Assembly: GCA_046726315.1 (NCBI GenBank)
Contig: JBKPAG010000001.1
Coordinates: 62,001 to 126,000 of the forward strand
Length of the DNA: 64,000 bases
DNA from: JACVRX01 sp046726315
GTDB lineage: Bacteria > Actinomycetota > Actinomycetes > Jiangellales > Jiangellaceae
Direction of reading: 5' to 3'
Part shown: one piece after another, positions 53,939 to 63,304 of the stretch
Position numbering within the stretch: position 1 is the stretch's first letter
Layout of the letters: each line of letters starts with the position of its first letter
The notes under the pieces: model-generated
Databases searched by the model: none
What the model was told of the DNA's origin: nothing
Seen by the model: the letters and a program-made list of their open reading frames with translations, nothing else
Made by a program: the position numbers and the translations under genes

Positions 53939-55399
53939 TCAGTTTCCGGTGAGCTTCTCCCGCAGCGCTTGCAATGCCTCATCGGAAGCGAGCGTGCCGC
54001 TTTCGTCCTCGGCCCGTTCCGTGGAGGAGTAGGACGACGGCTCGTCGGCACTCGCCTGAGCCTCCTCGACCTGGGCGGACTCGATCTGGCTCTTGTGCGC
54101 CTCCCAGCGAGCGTGCGCCTCGGCGTAGCGCTGCTCCCACTCCTCGCGCTGCTTCTCGTAACCTGGCAGCCACTCTTGGGTGTCGGGATCGAAGCCCTCG
54201 GGGTATCGATAGTTGCCCGCCTCGTCGTAGTCGGCGGACATTCCGTACAGGGTCGGGTCGAAGTGCTCGGAGACCGTTGCCGCGACGTCGCCCTCATTCG
54301 CCTGCTTGAGCGACAGTGAGATCCGGCGTCGGTCGAGGTCGATGTCGATGACCTTGACCATGACGTCCTTGCCGACCTGCACGACCTGCTCGGGGATCTC
54401 GACGTGCCGCTCGGCCAGTTCAGAGATGTGCACCAGGCCTTCGATGCCGTCGTCGACGCGTACGAACGCACCGAACGGCACCAGTTTGGTGACCTTGCCG
54501 GGGACGATCTGCCCAATCTGGTGGGTCCGTGCGAACTGTTGCCAGGGATCTTCCTGGGTGGCCTTCAACGAGAGCGAGACCCGCTCGCGGTCCATGTCGA
54601 CGTCGAGTACCTCGACGGTGACCTCTTGGCCGACCTCGACAACCTCGGATGGGTGGTCGATGTGCTTCCAGGACAGCTCGGAGACGTGCACCAGACCGTC
54701 GACCCCACCGAGGTCGACGAACGCGCCGAAGTTGACGATCGAGGAGACGACGCCACCGCGGATCTGGCCCTTCTGCAGCGTCTGCAGGAAGGTGGAGCGG
54801 ACCTCGGACTGGGTCTGCTCGAGCCACGCCCGCCGAGAGAGAACGACGTTGTTGCGGTTCTTGTCCAGCTCGATGATCTTGGCTTCGATCTCCTTGCCGA
54901 CGTATGGCTGCAGGTCACGGACCCGGCGCATCTCAACCAACGACGCAGGCAGGAACCCGCGCAGGCCGATATCGAGGATGAGCCCACCCTTGACGACCTC
55001 GATCACCGTGCCGCTGACGACGCCGTCGGCCTCCTTGATTTCCTCGATCTTGCCCCACGCGCGCTCGTACTGAGCCCGCTTCTTGGACAGGATGAGCCGG
55101 CCTTCCTTGTCTTCTTTCTGCAGGACAAGGGCCTCGACGTGGTCACCGACGGAGACGACCTCAGCCGGGTCGACGTCGTGCTTGATGGACAGCTCGCGGG
55201 AGGGGATGACGCCCTCGGTCTTGTAGCCGATGTCGAGCAGGACCTCGTCCCGGTCGACCTTGACGATGACACCGGAGACGATGTCGCCGTCGTTGAAATA
55301 CTTGATGGTTTCGTCGATCGCGGCGAGGAAAGCTTCCTCCGACCCGATGTCGTTCACGGCGACCTGGGGGGTGGCGGGCGCCTCGATGCTGCTCGTCAT
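53939..55399 (-). CDS. rpsA: 30S ribosomal protein S1
   Basis: The 486-residue S1 protein has four S1/OB domains at roughly residues 37-105, 122-187, 208-276 and 293-362. Repeated motifs include GIVPGKVTKL-type starts and GLVHISEL/GLVHVSELSW ends. A long acidic tail (YEKQREEWEQRYAEAHARWE, ESAQVEEAQASADEP) follows. It binds mRNA for initiation. The ATG at 55399 was chosen for the family start and length; the upstream in-frame extension is not protein-like. The tail is more acidic and Gln-rich than the core. Confidence 0.96.
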   Translation of the reverse strand: MTSSIEAPATPQVAVNDIGSEEAFLAAIDETIKYFNDGDIVSGVIVKVDRDEVLLDIGYKTEGVIPSRELSIKHDVDPAEVVSVGDHVEALVLQKEDKEGRLILSKKRAQYERAWGKIEEIKEADGVVSGTVIEVVKGGLILDIGLRGFLPASLVEMRRVRDLQPYVGKEIEAKIIELDKNRNNVVLSRRAWLEQTQSEVRSTFLQTLQKGQIRGGVVSSIVNFGAFVDLGGVDGLVHVSELSWKHIDHPSEVVEVGQEVTVEVLDVDMDRERVSLSLKATQEDPWQQFARTHQIGQIVPGKVTKLVPFGAFVRVDDGIEGLVHISELAERHVEIPEQVVQVGKDVMVKVIDIDLDRRRISLSLKQANEGDVAATVSEHFDPTLYGMSADYDEAGNYRYPEGFDPDTQEWLPGYEKQREEWEQRYAEAHARWEAHKSQIESAQVEEAQASADEPSSYSSTERAEDESGTLASDEALQALREKLTGN

Positions 55400-55763
55400 G
55401 TGGTGGGGGGCTCCGGTCGGACAAATGCGATGCCAGGTTGCGCGCGGAGGGCCCTGTGATCGCCGTGCCGTGGGACCCGGACACCGTGATGGCATCTAGA
55501 ACCAGTGAACCGACATGAACGAGCGCGAGCCTGCTCGGTCCGAGGTCGCGCAGGCCCACAGCGCACGGCAGAGGCTACCCGCCGCAGGCGATCACGGTCA
55601 ATCGGCGTGCTGACTACCGGTGTCACGACGAAGTCACCGGTGCACCGCACGGTACCAGCCCGACAACCCCAACGTCAGCCCGTCCAAGAGACGCCACATC
55701 CGCCGGGCATCCGGTAGGACTGCTGATGACGAGCCCACAGTCCGCGACCAGTCCGAGGCGGCA
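55400..55763. other. 364-bp intergenic region, divergent promoters for rpsA and flippase
   Basis: No gene is recognisable. The region must carry the rpsA promoter and leader and the flippase promoter. I saw a short GC-rich repeat (ACCGGTGTC...TCACCGGTG, about 55616-55642) but no convincing -35/-10 pair or known RNA motif. An rpsA leader structure is possible and untested. Confidence 0.5.
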
Positions 55764-56981
55764 GTGACCCAGCATCAGCGAGCCAGGCGACCGGCCCAGC
55801 TCGTCGGCACCGGTGCGGTGGCTGGCGGGACGATCGTTGCGAACGCGCTCGGGTATTTGTTGACGGTAATCGCGGCGCGCGTTCTGGGCCCGGCCGAGTT
55901 CGGGGCGTTCGGTGCTCTACTCGCACTGGTGATCGCCGACAGCGTGGCGGCGCTGGCCGTGCAGGCGACCACGGCCCGGGCAACCGCGAAGGGCCAGGCC
56001 GTCGTCCCGGTCGTCCGGGCTGGGCTCATCATTGCGCTCACCGTCGGCGTTGTGCTGGGTCTGATCTCACCGTTGCTGCGCGAGTTCCTGCAGCTCTCGT
56101 CCGTGGTCCCGGCCATAGCAGTGGCGGTAGGCATTGTGGCGCTGACGGCCACCGCACCGGCCCTGGGCGTCGTGCAGGGTGCCGAACGGTTCCCCGTGCT
56201 GGCGGCCATGGTTGCCGGACAGGCGCTGCTGCGGGTTACCGGTGGACTGGTCGGAATGGCAATCGAGCCGACTGCAGCCGGTGCGCTCGTTGGCATTGCC
56301 GTCTGTCTGGTCGTCGCGGGAGTCGGCTGCTGGCTGGTCGCGCGACCACCGTTATGGCCGGCCGAGTTGCAGACGCTCGGGGCCAGTGTGCGATCCACGG
56401 TCGCCTCCGGCGGGATGCTACTGGGCTTCGTCCTGCTGACCAACGCCGACGTGTTCCTCGCCCGCCATGTGCTTCCGGCGCAGCAGAGCGGCCTGTACGC
56501 GGCCGGCGCGGTTTTCACGAAGATCGCGTTCTGGCTGCCGCAGTTCGTGCCGCTGGTCGCATTCCCAGCATTGACCGACCCCCGTCGCCGAAGAGGCGCG
56601 GTCCGGCTCGGCCTGCTTGCCGTGGTCGGCTGCGGAGCGGTACTGGTCGCCGGGGTCGCAGTGTGGTCCAGGCTGGCTGTGGCGATTGTTGCGGGTGAGC
56701 AGTACGCCGCGTTGAGTCCGTGGGTCCCTTGGTTCACTGCACTCGGTGCGCTGCTGGCCGTCGCGCAACTGCTCGTATACGCGCATCTTGCCAGTGGCGA
56801 CCGGCTCACCACGGTGATCGTCTGGGCGATTCTGGTGGCCTACGTTGCGGTGGTCGAGCTCACCGCCGTCACCGTGCCCGGCGTTTTGCTACCGACGATC
56901 TGCGCGGCTGCCGTTGTAGTGCTGTGGGGGCTGCTTCGGGAGCGAGCGACCGGGCGTTCCGCAGACCGGCAGTCGAAGTGA
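55764..56981 (+). CDS. Oligosaccharide flippase/MATE-MviN-like membrane protein
   Basis: The 405-residue protein has about twelve transmembrane helices throughout. The N-terminal segment GTGAVAGGTIVANALGYLLTVIAARVLGPAEFG (in part) is the hallmark of polysaccharide-biosynthesis flippases (Wzx/RfbX type). The GTG at 55764 follows GAGG. It probably moves a lipid-linked sugar or other envelope precursor outward. No glycosyltransferase is adjacent, so the substrate cannot be guessed. Confidence 0.85.
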   Translation: MTQHQRARRPAQLVGTGAVAGGTIVANALGYLLTVIAARVLGPAEFGAFGALLALVIADSVAALAVQATTARATAKGQAVVPVVRAGLIIALTVGVVLGLISPLLREFLQLSSVVPAIAVAVGIVALTATAPALGVVQGAERFPVLAAMVAGQALLRVTGGLVGMAIEPTAAGALVGIAVCLVVAGVGCWLVARPPLWPAELQTLGASVRSTVASGGMLLGFVLLTNADVFLARHVLPAQQSGLYAAGAVFTKIAFWLPQFVPLVAFPALTDPRRRRGAVRLGLLAVVGCGAVLVAGVAVWSRLAVAIVAGEQYAALSPWVPWFTALGALLAVAQLLVYAHLASGDRLTTVIVWAILVAYVAVVELTAVTVPGVLLPTICAAAVVVLWGLLRERATGRSADRQSK

Positions 56982-56983
56982 CG

Positions 56984-57024
56984 CCGGGACGGGACACTGG
57001 ACGGCTCCTGCGTCATGGTCCCGG
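56984..57024. terminator. Possible bidirectional hairpin between convergent genes
   Basis: CCGGGAC (56984-56990) and GTCCCGG (57018-57024) pair exactly over a 27-nt loop, between the ends of the flippase and transglycosylase genes. The right arm overlaps the last codons of the transglycosylase. It is a weak candidate because of the long loop. Confidence 0.3.
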
Positions 57025-58254
57025 GGTCGGACACCCGCTTGGCGCCGGCGTCGGCGTGGGGGTCGGAGTCGGGGTCGGCGTGGGAGTGGGGGTCGGCGCA
57101 GCAGTCTGGCTCGGGGTGTTCGTCGGGGTCGGCGTGGGTGTTGGCGACGGCGTAGGACAGGACGTCGGCGTCGGCGTCGGCGACACGGTCGGCGTCGGGG
57201 TGGCGGTCGGAGTAGGGCTTGGCGAAACCGACGGCGGCGGACTCGGCGACGGGGACGTCGGGCTCGGCGATGTCGGCGGCGAGGGTGTGGGCGACGTCGA
57301 GGGGTTGGGCGTGGCGGACGTCGTCGCCGGGGTCAGGGTGGGACTCGCCGATGCGGACGGGTCGGAGTTGGGCCCGGAGCCGGCTCCGGCGCCCTCGGCG
57401 GCCACGGCGCTTCCATTGTCATAGGCGTCGATCCAGCTCATGACCGTCGCCACATAAAAAGCGGAGTCGTTGTACCGGCGTAGCGCGGTGGCCAGCCCGG
57501 CGACGGTGTACACCTCGGAATCGCCGACGCAGAGGTAGCGCCCAGCGGACAGAGCAGCATCGAAGACATTGTTGGGGTCGGCGACGCCGTCGCCGGACCC
57601 GTCGACTCCGAACAGCGACCACGTCCCGGGGATGAACTGCATGGGTCCGACGGCGCGATCCCACAAGGGGTCGAGGTCCCAGCGACCGTCGTCATGGTCG
57701 GAGATCGCCGCTATCGGCCCGACGCCGTTGAGCAGTGGGCCCAGGATCCGCGGCACTGCGTCGCCCTCGTCCGTGACGCGTCCGCCGCCCGCGTGACCCG
57801 ATTCGACTTTGCCGATGCCGGCCAGGACCTGCCAACGCATGCCGCACGAGGGGTCGTCCTGGGTGAGTTTGTCGGCCGCCATGCGGTAGGCCGCCAGCAC
57901 GATCGCCGGGATGGACTGGCTGCCGACGCCGACTCGGTGCACTACCGGCAGGTTCGGGCGTTCGTCGACCGGGCCGGGATCTGACGACACTGTGCTCTGG
58001 GGCATGCCGACCAATGGCTCCGCCTGCGCCCAGTCCTGGCCCGTGACGACGCTCGGCCGGATGTCCGCGCTCGGCTCGGTCGACACGATCCAGGTGTCTG
58101 GGTCCGGACCTGTACCTGGTAGAAACGCCACGGCGGAAAGGGTCAGTGCACAGGCAACCGCCACCGCCCCCGCGGTGTGACGCAGCCCTGCCCTCACGAC
58201 CCGCCCCCTCGGTGTCCCTCCCCCTGCATTTCCCCCGACTCTCGACAGTGTCAT
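57013..58254 (-). CDS. Secreted lytic transglycosylase with long Thr-Pro tail
   Basis: The 413-residue exported enzyme cleaves peptidoglycan. An Arg-rich N-terminus and hydrophobic segment (about residues 27-45) form the signal or anchor. The MltB/SLT-like core (about 115-275) has catalytic Glu151 in GIGKVESGHAGGG, the substrate-groove motif GPMQFIPGTW and ALRRYNDSAFYV. From about residue 290 to the end the protein is almost only Thr, Pro and Ser, with isolated cysteines in TSCPTP and SGCPTP. The tail probably spans the wall or is glycosylated. Its length is unusual. Confidence 0.85.
   Translation of the reverse strand: MTLSRVGGNAGGGTPRGRVVRAGLRHTAGAVAVACALTLSAVAFLPGTGPDPDTWIVSTEPSADIRPSVVTGQDWAQAEPLVGMPQSTVSSDPGPVDERPNLPVVHRVGVGSQSIPAIVLAAYRMAADKLTQDDPSCGMRWQVLAGIGKVESGHAGGGRVTDEGDAVPRILGPLLNGVGPIAAISDHDDGRWDLDPLWDRAVGPMQFIPGTWSLFGVDGSGDGVADPNNVFDAALSAGRYLCVGDSEVYTVAGLATALRRYNDSAFYVATVMSWIDAYDNGSAVAAEGAGAGSGPNSDPSASASPTLTPATTSATPNPSTSPTPSPPTSPSPTSPSPSPPPSVSPSPTPTATPTPTVSPTPTPTSCPTPSPTPTPTPTNTPSQTAAPTPTPTPTPTPTPTPTPAPSGCPTPGP
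57030..57345 (-). repeat. Degenerate hexamer tandem repeat encoding the Thr-Pro tail
   Basis: The plus strand shows many tandem GTCGGC/GTCGGG/GTGGGG hexamers (ACC/ACT-CC codons on the coding strand), most regular at about 57050-57115 and 57120-57230. Such DNA is prone to slippage, and length changes in multiples of six stay in frame (Thr-Pro units). Confidence 0.8.
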
Positions 58255-58313
58255 GCAGGGGCCGAAATCGCCACCCCTTCCGGGGACGCAGCCAGCCCGG
58301 ACTGTGGATCGGG

Positions 58314-60992
58314 TCAGTGACCTGCCTCGTGCCAGGTGCGGCCCACGCCGACCGAAACGTCCAGCGGCACCCGGAGCGGATAAGCCGCTCCCATCTCCCG
58401 GCGGACCAGCTTCTCCACAGCTTCCCGCTCGCCCTGCGCGACGTCGAGCACCAGCTCGTCGTGCACCTGCAGCAGCATCCGAGACGACAACCCCTCAGCC
58501 TGCAGGGCCCGGTCGACGCCGAGCATCGCCACCTTGATGATGTCGGCGGCCGACCCCTGCATCGGCGCGTTGAGCGCCATCCGCTCTGCCATCTCGCGGC
58601 GCTGGCGGTTGTCGCTGGTGAGGTCGGGCAGGTAGCGGCGGCGGCCCAGGATCGTCTCGGTGTACCCCTCGTAGCGGGCCCGGTCGACGACCTCGGCGAG
58701 GTAGTCGCGCACGCCGCCAAAGAGCTCGAAGTACTCGTCCATCAGCGTCTGGGCTTCGGTGACGTCGACCGCGAGTTGGCGGGACAGGCCATAGGCAGAC
58801 AGTCCGTAGGCGAGACCGAAGTTCATCGCCTTGATCTTGGCTCGCATGCCACCGGTGACCTGTTCCGGTGGTACACCAAACACCCGCGCCGCGGTTGCCG
58901 AGTGAAAGTCCTTGCCGGACATGAACGCCTCGATCAGCCCGTCGTCCTCGGAGAGGTGGGCCATGATCCGCATCTCGATCTGGCTGTAGTCGGCGGTGAG
59001 CAGGCACTCGCAGCCAGCTCCGACGATGAACGCCTCGCGGATCTGCCTGCCCTCCTCGGTACGGATGGGGATGTTCTGCAGGTTGGGGTCAGTCGACGAC
59101 AGCCGACCAGTCGACGCGATGGTCTGGTTGAACGTGGTTCGGACGCGGCCGTCGTCGTCGACGGTCTTGAGCAGCCCCTCCACCGTGACCCGAAGCCGGG
59201 AGGCATCGCGATGGCGAAGCAGCGCCTCGAGGAAGGGATGCTCGGTCTTCGCGTAGAGCTCGGCGAGCGCATCGGCGTCGGTTGTGTATCCGGTCTTGGT
59301 CCGTTTGGTCTTTGGCATGCCCAGGTCCTCGAACAGCACGACCTGCAGCTGCTTGGGCGAGCCGAGGTTGACCTCGTGGCCGATCGCGGCGTACGCATCG
59401 TCGGCTGCCTGCTTCACGGCATCGCCAAAGGAGGATTCGAGCTCGGAGAGCCGGTCGACGTCTACCGCGATGCCGGTGCGTTCCATCGAGGCGAGGACGT
59501 CGACCAGCGGCAGCTCGACCTCGTCGAGCAGCCGCCGCCCGCCCTTGCGCTCGAGATCGGCGTCGAGTGCCTCGGCCAGGTCGAGGACCGCCCTGGCCCG
59601 TACCGCCTCGGCTTCGCCGCGGCGCAGCTCGTCTCCCCCGTCGAGGGAGAGCTGCTCGCCAACGTCGGCTCCCTCCGCCCGTAGCTCCCGGTTCAAGAAG
59701 CGCAGCACCAGGTCGGCGAGGTCATAGGACCGCTGGCCAGGCAGCGCCAGGAAGGCCGACAGCTCGGTGTCGCTCGCCAAGCCAGCCACTGGCCAGCCGC
59801 GGGCATTGAGCGCGTGCATCGGCCCCTTGGCGTCATGGAGCACCTTGGGATGCTCGGGGTCGGCCAACCAGGCGGCGAACGCGGCGTCGTCGGCGGGCTG
59901 GAGCGACGCCGGGTCGAACCAGGCGCCGGCGCCATCGACAGCGGCCAGCGCGATCTCGGTCGCCTCGCCGGTGCCGTGTCCCCAGTAGCCCCGAACCGAG
60001 ACCCCGATTCGCCCGGCCGCCGCATGGTCGGCGAGCCAGCGGGTCAACTCGCCGGGCCCGAGGCGCACGGCGTCGATCTCGAAGCCCTCGTCAGCCTCCG
60101 GTGTGGGGGCCTCGAGCGTCTGGTACAGCCGATCGCGCAGCACCCGGAACTGCAGGGTGTCGAAGACCCGGTGCACCTGTTCGCGGTCCCATGGGCGTAA
60201 TGCGAGGTCGTCGGTCCGAAGATCGAGTGGCACGTCGCGGACCAGTTCCGTAAGCCTGCGGTTGGTCAGCACCTGCGCGAGGTGCGCCCGCAGGAGATCG
60301 CCGGCCTTTCCCTTGACCTCGTCCACACGCTCGACCAGCTCGTCGAGCGACCCGAACTCGGCGATCCACCGCGCCGCGGTCTTCTCCCCCACCCCCGGGA
60401 TGTTTGGCAGGTTGTCCGACGGGTCGCCACGGATGGCGGCGTAGTCGGGGTACTGCGCCGGATCCAGCCCGTACTTGTCCCGCACGACCTCAGGGGTCGT
60501 CCGGACGAGGTCCGATACTCCTCTGCGCGGATACAGGACGGTGACGCGGTCGTCGACCAGCTGGTAGGCATCGCGATCGCCGGTGCAGATCAGCACGTCG
60601 AAACCCTCGGCCTCCGCGAGGGTCGTGAGCGTCGCGATGACATCGTCGGCCTCGAATCCGTCCTTCTCGACACTGACGATCCCCAGCGCGTCGAGCACCT
60701 CCTTCACCAGGCTCACCTGACCGCTGAATTCGCTCGGTGACGTGGTGCGGTTCGCTTTGTACTCGGCGAATGCTTCATTGCGGAACGTGTGACGTGACAC
60801 GTCGAACGCGACGGCTACATGCGTGGGCTTCTCGTCGCGCATGACGTTGATCAGCATGGAGGTGAACCCGTACACGGCATTCGTGGGTTGGCCGGTCGTC
60901 GTGGAGAAGTTCTCGACCGGTAGGGCATAAAAGGCCCGGTACGCCAGCGAATGCCCGTCGAGCAACAGCAGTCGCGAGGGAGCGCCCGTCAC
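58314..60992 (-). CDS. polA: DNA polymerase I
   Basis: The 892-residue repair and replication polymerase has an N-terminal 5'-3' exonuclease (LLLLDGHSLAYRAFYALP, DGFEADDVIATL, GVGEKTAARWIAEFG). The middle 3'-5' exonuclease-like domain lacks the DxE catalytic pair, so it has no proofreading, as in other actinobacteria. The C-terminal polymerase domain has ADYSQIEMRIMAHLSEDD (motif A), KAMNFGLAYGLS (motif B) and QVHDELVLDV (motif C). The GTG at 60992 has AAGGTGG just upstream; GTG 61001 is an alternative. Confidence 0.96.
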   Translation of the reverse strand: MTGAPSRLLLLDGHSLAYRAFYALPVENFSTTTGQPTNAVYGFTSMLINVMRDEKPTHVAVAFDVSRHTFRNEAFAEYKANRTTSPSEFSGQVSLVKEVLDALGIVSVEKDGFEADDVIATLTTLAEAEGFDVLICTGDRDAYQLVDDRVTVLYPRRGVSDLVRTTPEVVRDKYGLDPAQYPDYAAIRGDPSDNLPNIPGVGEKTAARWIAEFGSLDELVERVDEVKGKAGDLLRAHLAQVLTNRRLTELVRDVPLDLRTDDLALRPWDREQVHRVFDTLQFRVLRDRLYQTLEAPTPEADEGFEIDAVRLGPGELTRWLADHAAAGRIGVSVRGYWGHGTGEATEIALAAVDGAGAWFDPASLQPADDAAFAAWLADPEHPKVLHDAKGPMHALNARGWPVAGLASDTELSAFLALPGQRSYDLADLVLRFLNRELRAEGADVGEQLSLDGGDELRRGEAEAVRARAVLDLAEALDADLERKGGRRLLDEVELPLVDVLASMERTGIAVDVDRLSELESSFGDAVKQAADDAYAAIGHEVNLGSPKQLQVVLFEDLGMPKTKRTKTGYTTDADALAELYAKTEHPFLEALLRHRDASRLRVTVEGLLKTVDDDGRVRTTFNQTIASTGRLSSTDPNLQNIPIRTEEGRQIREAFIVGAGCECLLTADYSQIEMRIMAHLSEDDGLIEAFMSGKDFHSATAARVFGVPPEQVTGGMRAKIKAMNFGLAYGLSAYGLSRQLAVDVTEAQTLMDEYFELFGGVRDYLAEVVDRARYEGYTETILGRRRYLPDLTSDNRQRREMAERMALNAPMQGSAADIIKVAMLGVDRALQAEGLSSRMLLQVHDELVLDVAQGEREAVEKLVRREMGAAYPLRVPLDVSVGVGRTWHEAGH

Positions 60993-61081
60993 GGCCGCCA
61001 CCTTAGTCGCCGCTCCCGACGGTTCCGCCGCCCGGATACAGCCCTGGATAGGCTCCCGCGGAGATTGCCACAAGGAGGCCG

Positions 61082-61831
61082 ATGTTCCGGGGGTTCGGCA
61101 CGGTCCTGAACGTCGCCACGGTCGTGATCGGCTCCGGTCTCGGCCTTCTACTCGGGCACCGGCTCCACCAGCGGACCCGTGACGTCGTCACGGACGGGCT
61201 CGGGTTGACGACGCTGCTCATCGCTGCGATCTCGGCCGGAGCGGTGCTCGAGCCGGAGTTCGCCGGACTGGTCGGGGGGTCCAGCACGGTCCTCATCGTC
61301 CTTGGTGCCCTCGTGCTCGGCGGGATCGTCGGATCGTTGCTGCGGATCGAGGCGAGGTTGGAGGCGTTGGGCGGAGCGTTGCGGGACCGCCTGGCCGGCA
61401 CCGGCGACAGCACGGCGCGCAGGCGCTTCGTCGAAGGCTTCGTGACGGCATCGCTGGTGTTCTGCGTCGGGCCACTGACGATTCTCGGCTCGCTGTCCGA
61501 CGGCCTCGGCCTGGGCTACCAGCAGCTCGCGCTCAAGGCGGCGCTCGACGGGTTCGCCGCGATCGCCTTCGCGGCGTCGTTCGGCTGGGGTGTCATGGCC
61601 ACTGCCCTGGTCGTCGCCGTCGTCCAGGGGGCGCTGACACTGATCGGATTGTTGGTGGGCGACGTCCTCGCTGCCGGGTATGTCGCTGCGATTACTGCCG
61701 TAGGCGGGCTGTTGCTCGTGGGCGTGGCGCTGCGGCTGCTAAGGATCAAGCCGCTACCCGTCGGCGATTTGTTGCCTGCGCTTGCAGTCGCTCCGGCCCT
61801 GGTGGCGGTAGTGTCAGCAGTGCGCTCGTGA
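61082..61831 (+). CDS. DUF554-family membrane protein
   Basis: The 249-residue protein has about seven transmembrane helices and the DUF554 (YdfK/YqgA) blocks GTVLNVATVVIGSGLGLLLG, CVGPLTILGSLSDGL and KAALDGFAAIAFAASFGWGV. Function is unknown; relatives are proposed transport or envelope proteins. GGAGG precedes the ATG. It is divergent from polA, with 89 bp between the start codons. Confidence 0.9.
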   Translation: MFRGFGTVLNVATVVIGSGLGLLLGHRLHQRTRDVVTDGLGLTTLLIAAISAGAVLEPEFAGLVGGSSTVLIVLGALVLGGIVGSLLRIEARLEALGGALRDRLAGTGDSTARRRFVEGFVTASLVFCVGPLTILGSLSDGLGLGYQQLALKAALDGFAAIAFAASFGWGVMATALVVAVVQGALTLIGLLVGDVLAAGYVAAITAVGGLLLVGVALRLLRIKPLPVGDLLPALAVAPALVAVVSAVRS

Positions 61832-61864
61832 GGTATCAGAACGGACACGGCCCGTCGCAGTCAT

Positions 61865-61945
61865 GTGACGGCGACGGGTTCAGGGGTTATGCTCCCGCAC
61901 GATCGAAACGGGCACGGCCCGGGGCCCTCGACCGGGTCGGGCCCC
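61865..61945 (+). promoter_or_regulatory. livH promoter and GC-rich leader hairpin
   Basis: GTGACG (61865-61870) and TATGCT (61888-61893) are spaced by 17 bp, a good actinobacterial promoter. Downstream in the leader, GGGGCCC (61921-61927) pairs with GGGCCCC (61939-61945) over an 11-nt loop, 26 bp before the GTG start. The hairpin might pause or end transcription, or shield the ribosome site. Confidence 0.5.
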
Positions 61946-61971
61946 CGAGCCTGACCGGAGGTACACCGCAG

Positions 61972-63288
61972 GTGCGCAGAGGTATAGCGGCTCTGTGCGG
62001 GCTGGTTGCCGGGATCGCCGTCCTCCTCGTCGGTGCGGGGACGGCGTGGGGGCAACCGGCGGCGAGCGAAGAGTCGATCCGCGGATTCTTGAGGAACGAA
62101 GGCGAGCCCGTTCCCGGCGTGACGATCACCGTCAACGACGCGGACGGCGCTGAAGTGGGGACGGCCGAGACTGCCGCCGACGGCGCCTGGGAAATCCCGG
62201 TGCCCGGCCCGGGCGAATACGAGGTAGTCCTCGACACCGAGACGTTGCCCGACGATGTTCCGGGCGTCGTGCAGGACACCGTCACGACCACCGTCAACCC
62301 CTTGCAGGCTAAGGCCGTGCTGTTCCGCATCGGCGAGGCGGGCGGTGCCGGAGGTGAGGAGGGCGGTGGGGCGCCCGGAACGCCCGCGGAGGGATCGGCC
62401 GAAACGGCGCAGGCCAGCCAGGTCTGGCAGCTCGTCGCGAGCGGGCTGCGGTTCGGGCTGGTCCTCGGGCTCGCTGCCCTCGGCCTCTCCCTGGTGTTCG
62501 GCACGACCGGCCTGACCAACTTCGCCCACGGCGAGCTCGTCACGTTCGGGGCGATCGCCGCGTGGTACCTCAACAGGGCCGGACTCCCGCTGGTCGCCGC
62601 TGCGGTTCTCGCCGTCGTCCTAGGCGGGGTGTTCGGCTGGGCGCAGGACGTCGGGTTCTGGCGGCCGTTGCGTAAGCGGGGAACAGGCCTGATCGCGCTA
62701 ATGATCATTTCGATCGGCGTAAGCCTGCTGCTCCGCTACTTCTACCTCTACATCTTCGCCGGCGAGCGGCGCTCCTACAACCAGTACGTCATCCAGAGCG
62801 CCATTGACTTCGGTCCGTTTGGCTACGCGCCACGGGACCTATGGATCATGGGCATCTCTGCCCTCGTGCTTGCGCTGGTCGCTCTGGCGCTGGTCAGAAC
62901 CCGGATCGGCAAGGCGACCCGGGCGGTGTCGGATAACCCGGCCCTGGCCGCCGCATCCGGTATCGACGTAGACCGGGTGGTCACCACGGTATGGATCGTC
63001 GGCACCGCGCTGGCCGCCTTGGCGGGTGTGATGTTCGCGCTGATCCAGCAGGTCGACTTCCTGCTCGGGTTCCGGGTGCTGCTACTCGTCTTCGCCGCGG
63101 TAGTCCTCGGTGGTCTCGGAACGGCTTGGGGTGCCATGGTGGGCGCTCTCATCGTGGGAGTGTTCATCGAGGTTTCTACGCTGATCATCCCCTCCGAGCT
63201 CAAGATCGCCGGTGTCCTAGCGGTCCTCATCATCATCCTTCTGATCCGGCCGCAGGGCATCCTCGGCCGCCGAGAGCGAATCGGCTGA
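61972..63288 (+). CDS. LivH-type branched-chain amino-acid ABC permease with N-terminal regulatory-like domain
   Basis: The protein is about 438 residues. A signal-like hydrophobic segment (IAALCGLVAGIAVLLVGAG) is followed at about residues 30-115 by a beta-rich carboxypeptidase-regulatory-like domain (IRGFLRNEGEPVPGVTITVN, AADGAWEIPVPGPGEYEV) and a Gly-rich linker. The standard LivH permease with eight helices starts at about 140 (LAALGLSLVFGTTGLTNFAHGE). GGAGG lies 10 bp before the GTG at 61972, which sets the start. The extra domain is outside the membrane by topology and might contact the binding protein. livM follows by 16 bp. Confidence 0.88.
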   Translation: MRRGIAALCGLVAGIAVLLVGAGTAWGQPAASEESIRGFLRNEGEPVPGVTITVNDADGAEVGTAETAADGAWEIPVPGPGEYEVVLDTETLPDDVPGVVQDTVTTTVNPLQAKAVLFRIGEAGGAGGEEGGGAPGTPAEGSAETAQASQVWQLVASGLRFGLVLGLAALGLSLVFGTTGLTNFAHGELVTFGAIAAWYLNRAGLPLVAAAVLAVVLGGVFGWAQDVGFWRPLRKRGTGLIALMIISIGVSLLLRYFYLYIFAGERRSYNQYVIQSAIDFGPFGYAPRDLWIMGISALVLALVALALVRTRIGKATRAVSDNPALAAASGIDVDRVVTTVWIVGTALAALAGVMFALIQQVDFLLGFRVLLLVFAAVVLGGLGTAWGAMVGALIVGVFIEVSTLIIPSELKIAGVLAVLIIILLIRPQGILGRRERIG

Positions 63289-63304
63289 GCGGAGGGAAGC
63301 GCAC

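Noticed and set aside
57030..57345. CRISPR-like or satellite array in the GTCGGC repeats
   Set aside because: The repeats are short degenerate hexamers in frame with the transglycosylase tail, without spacers.
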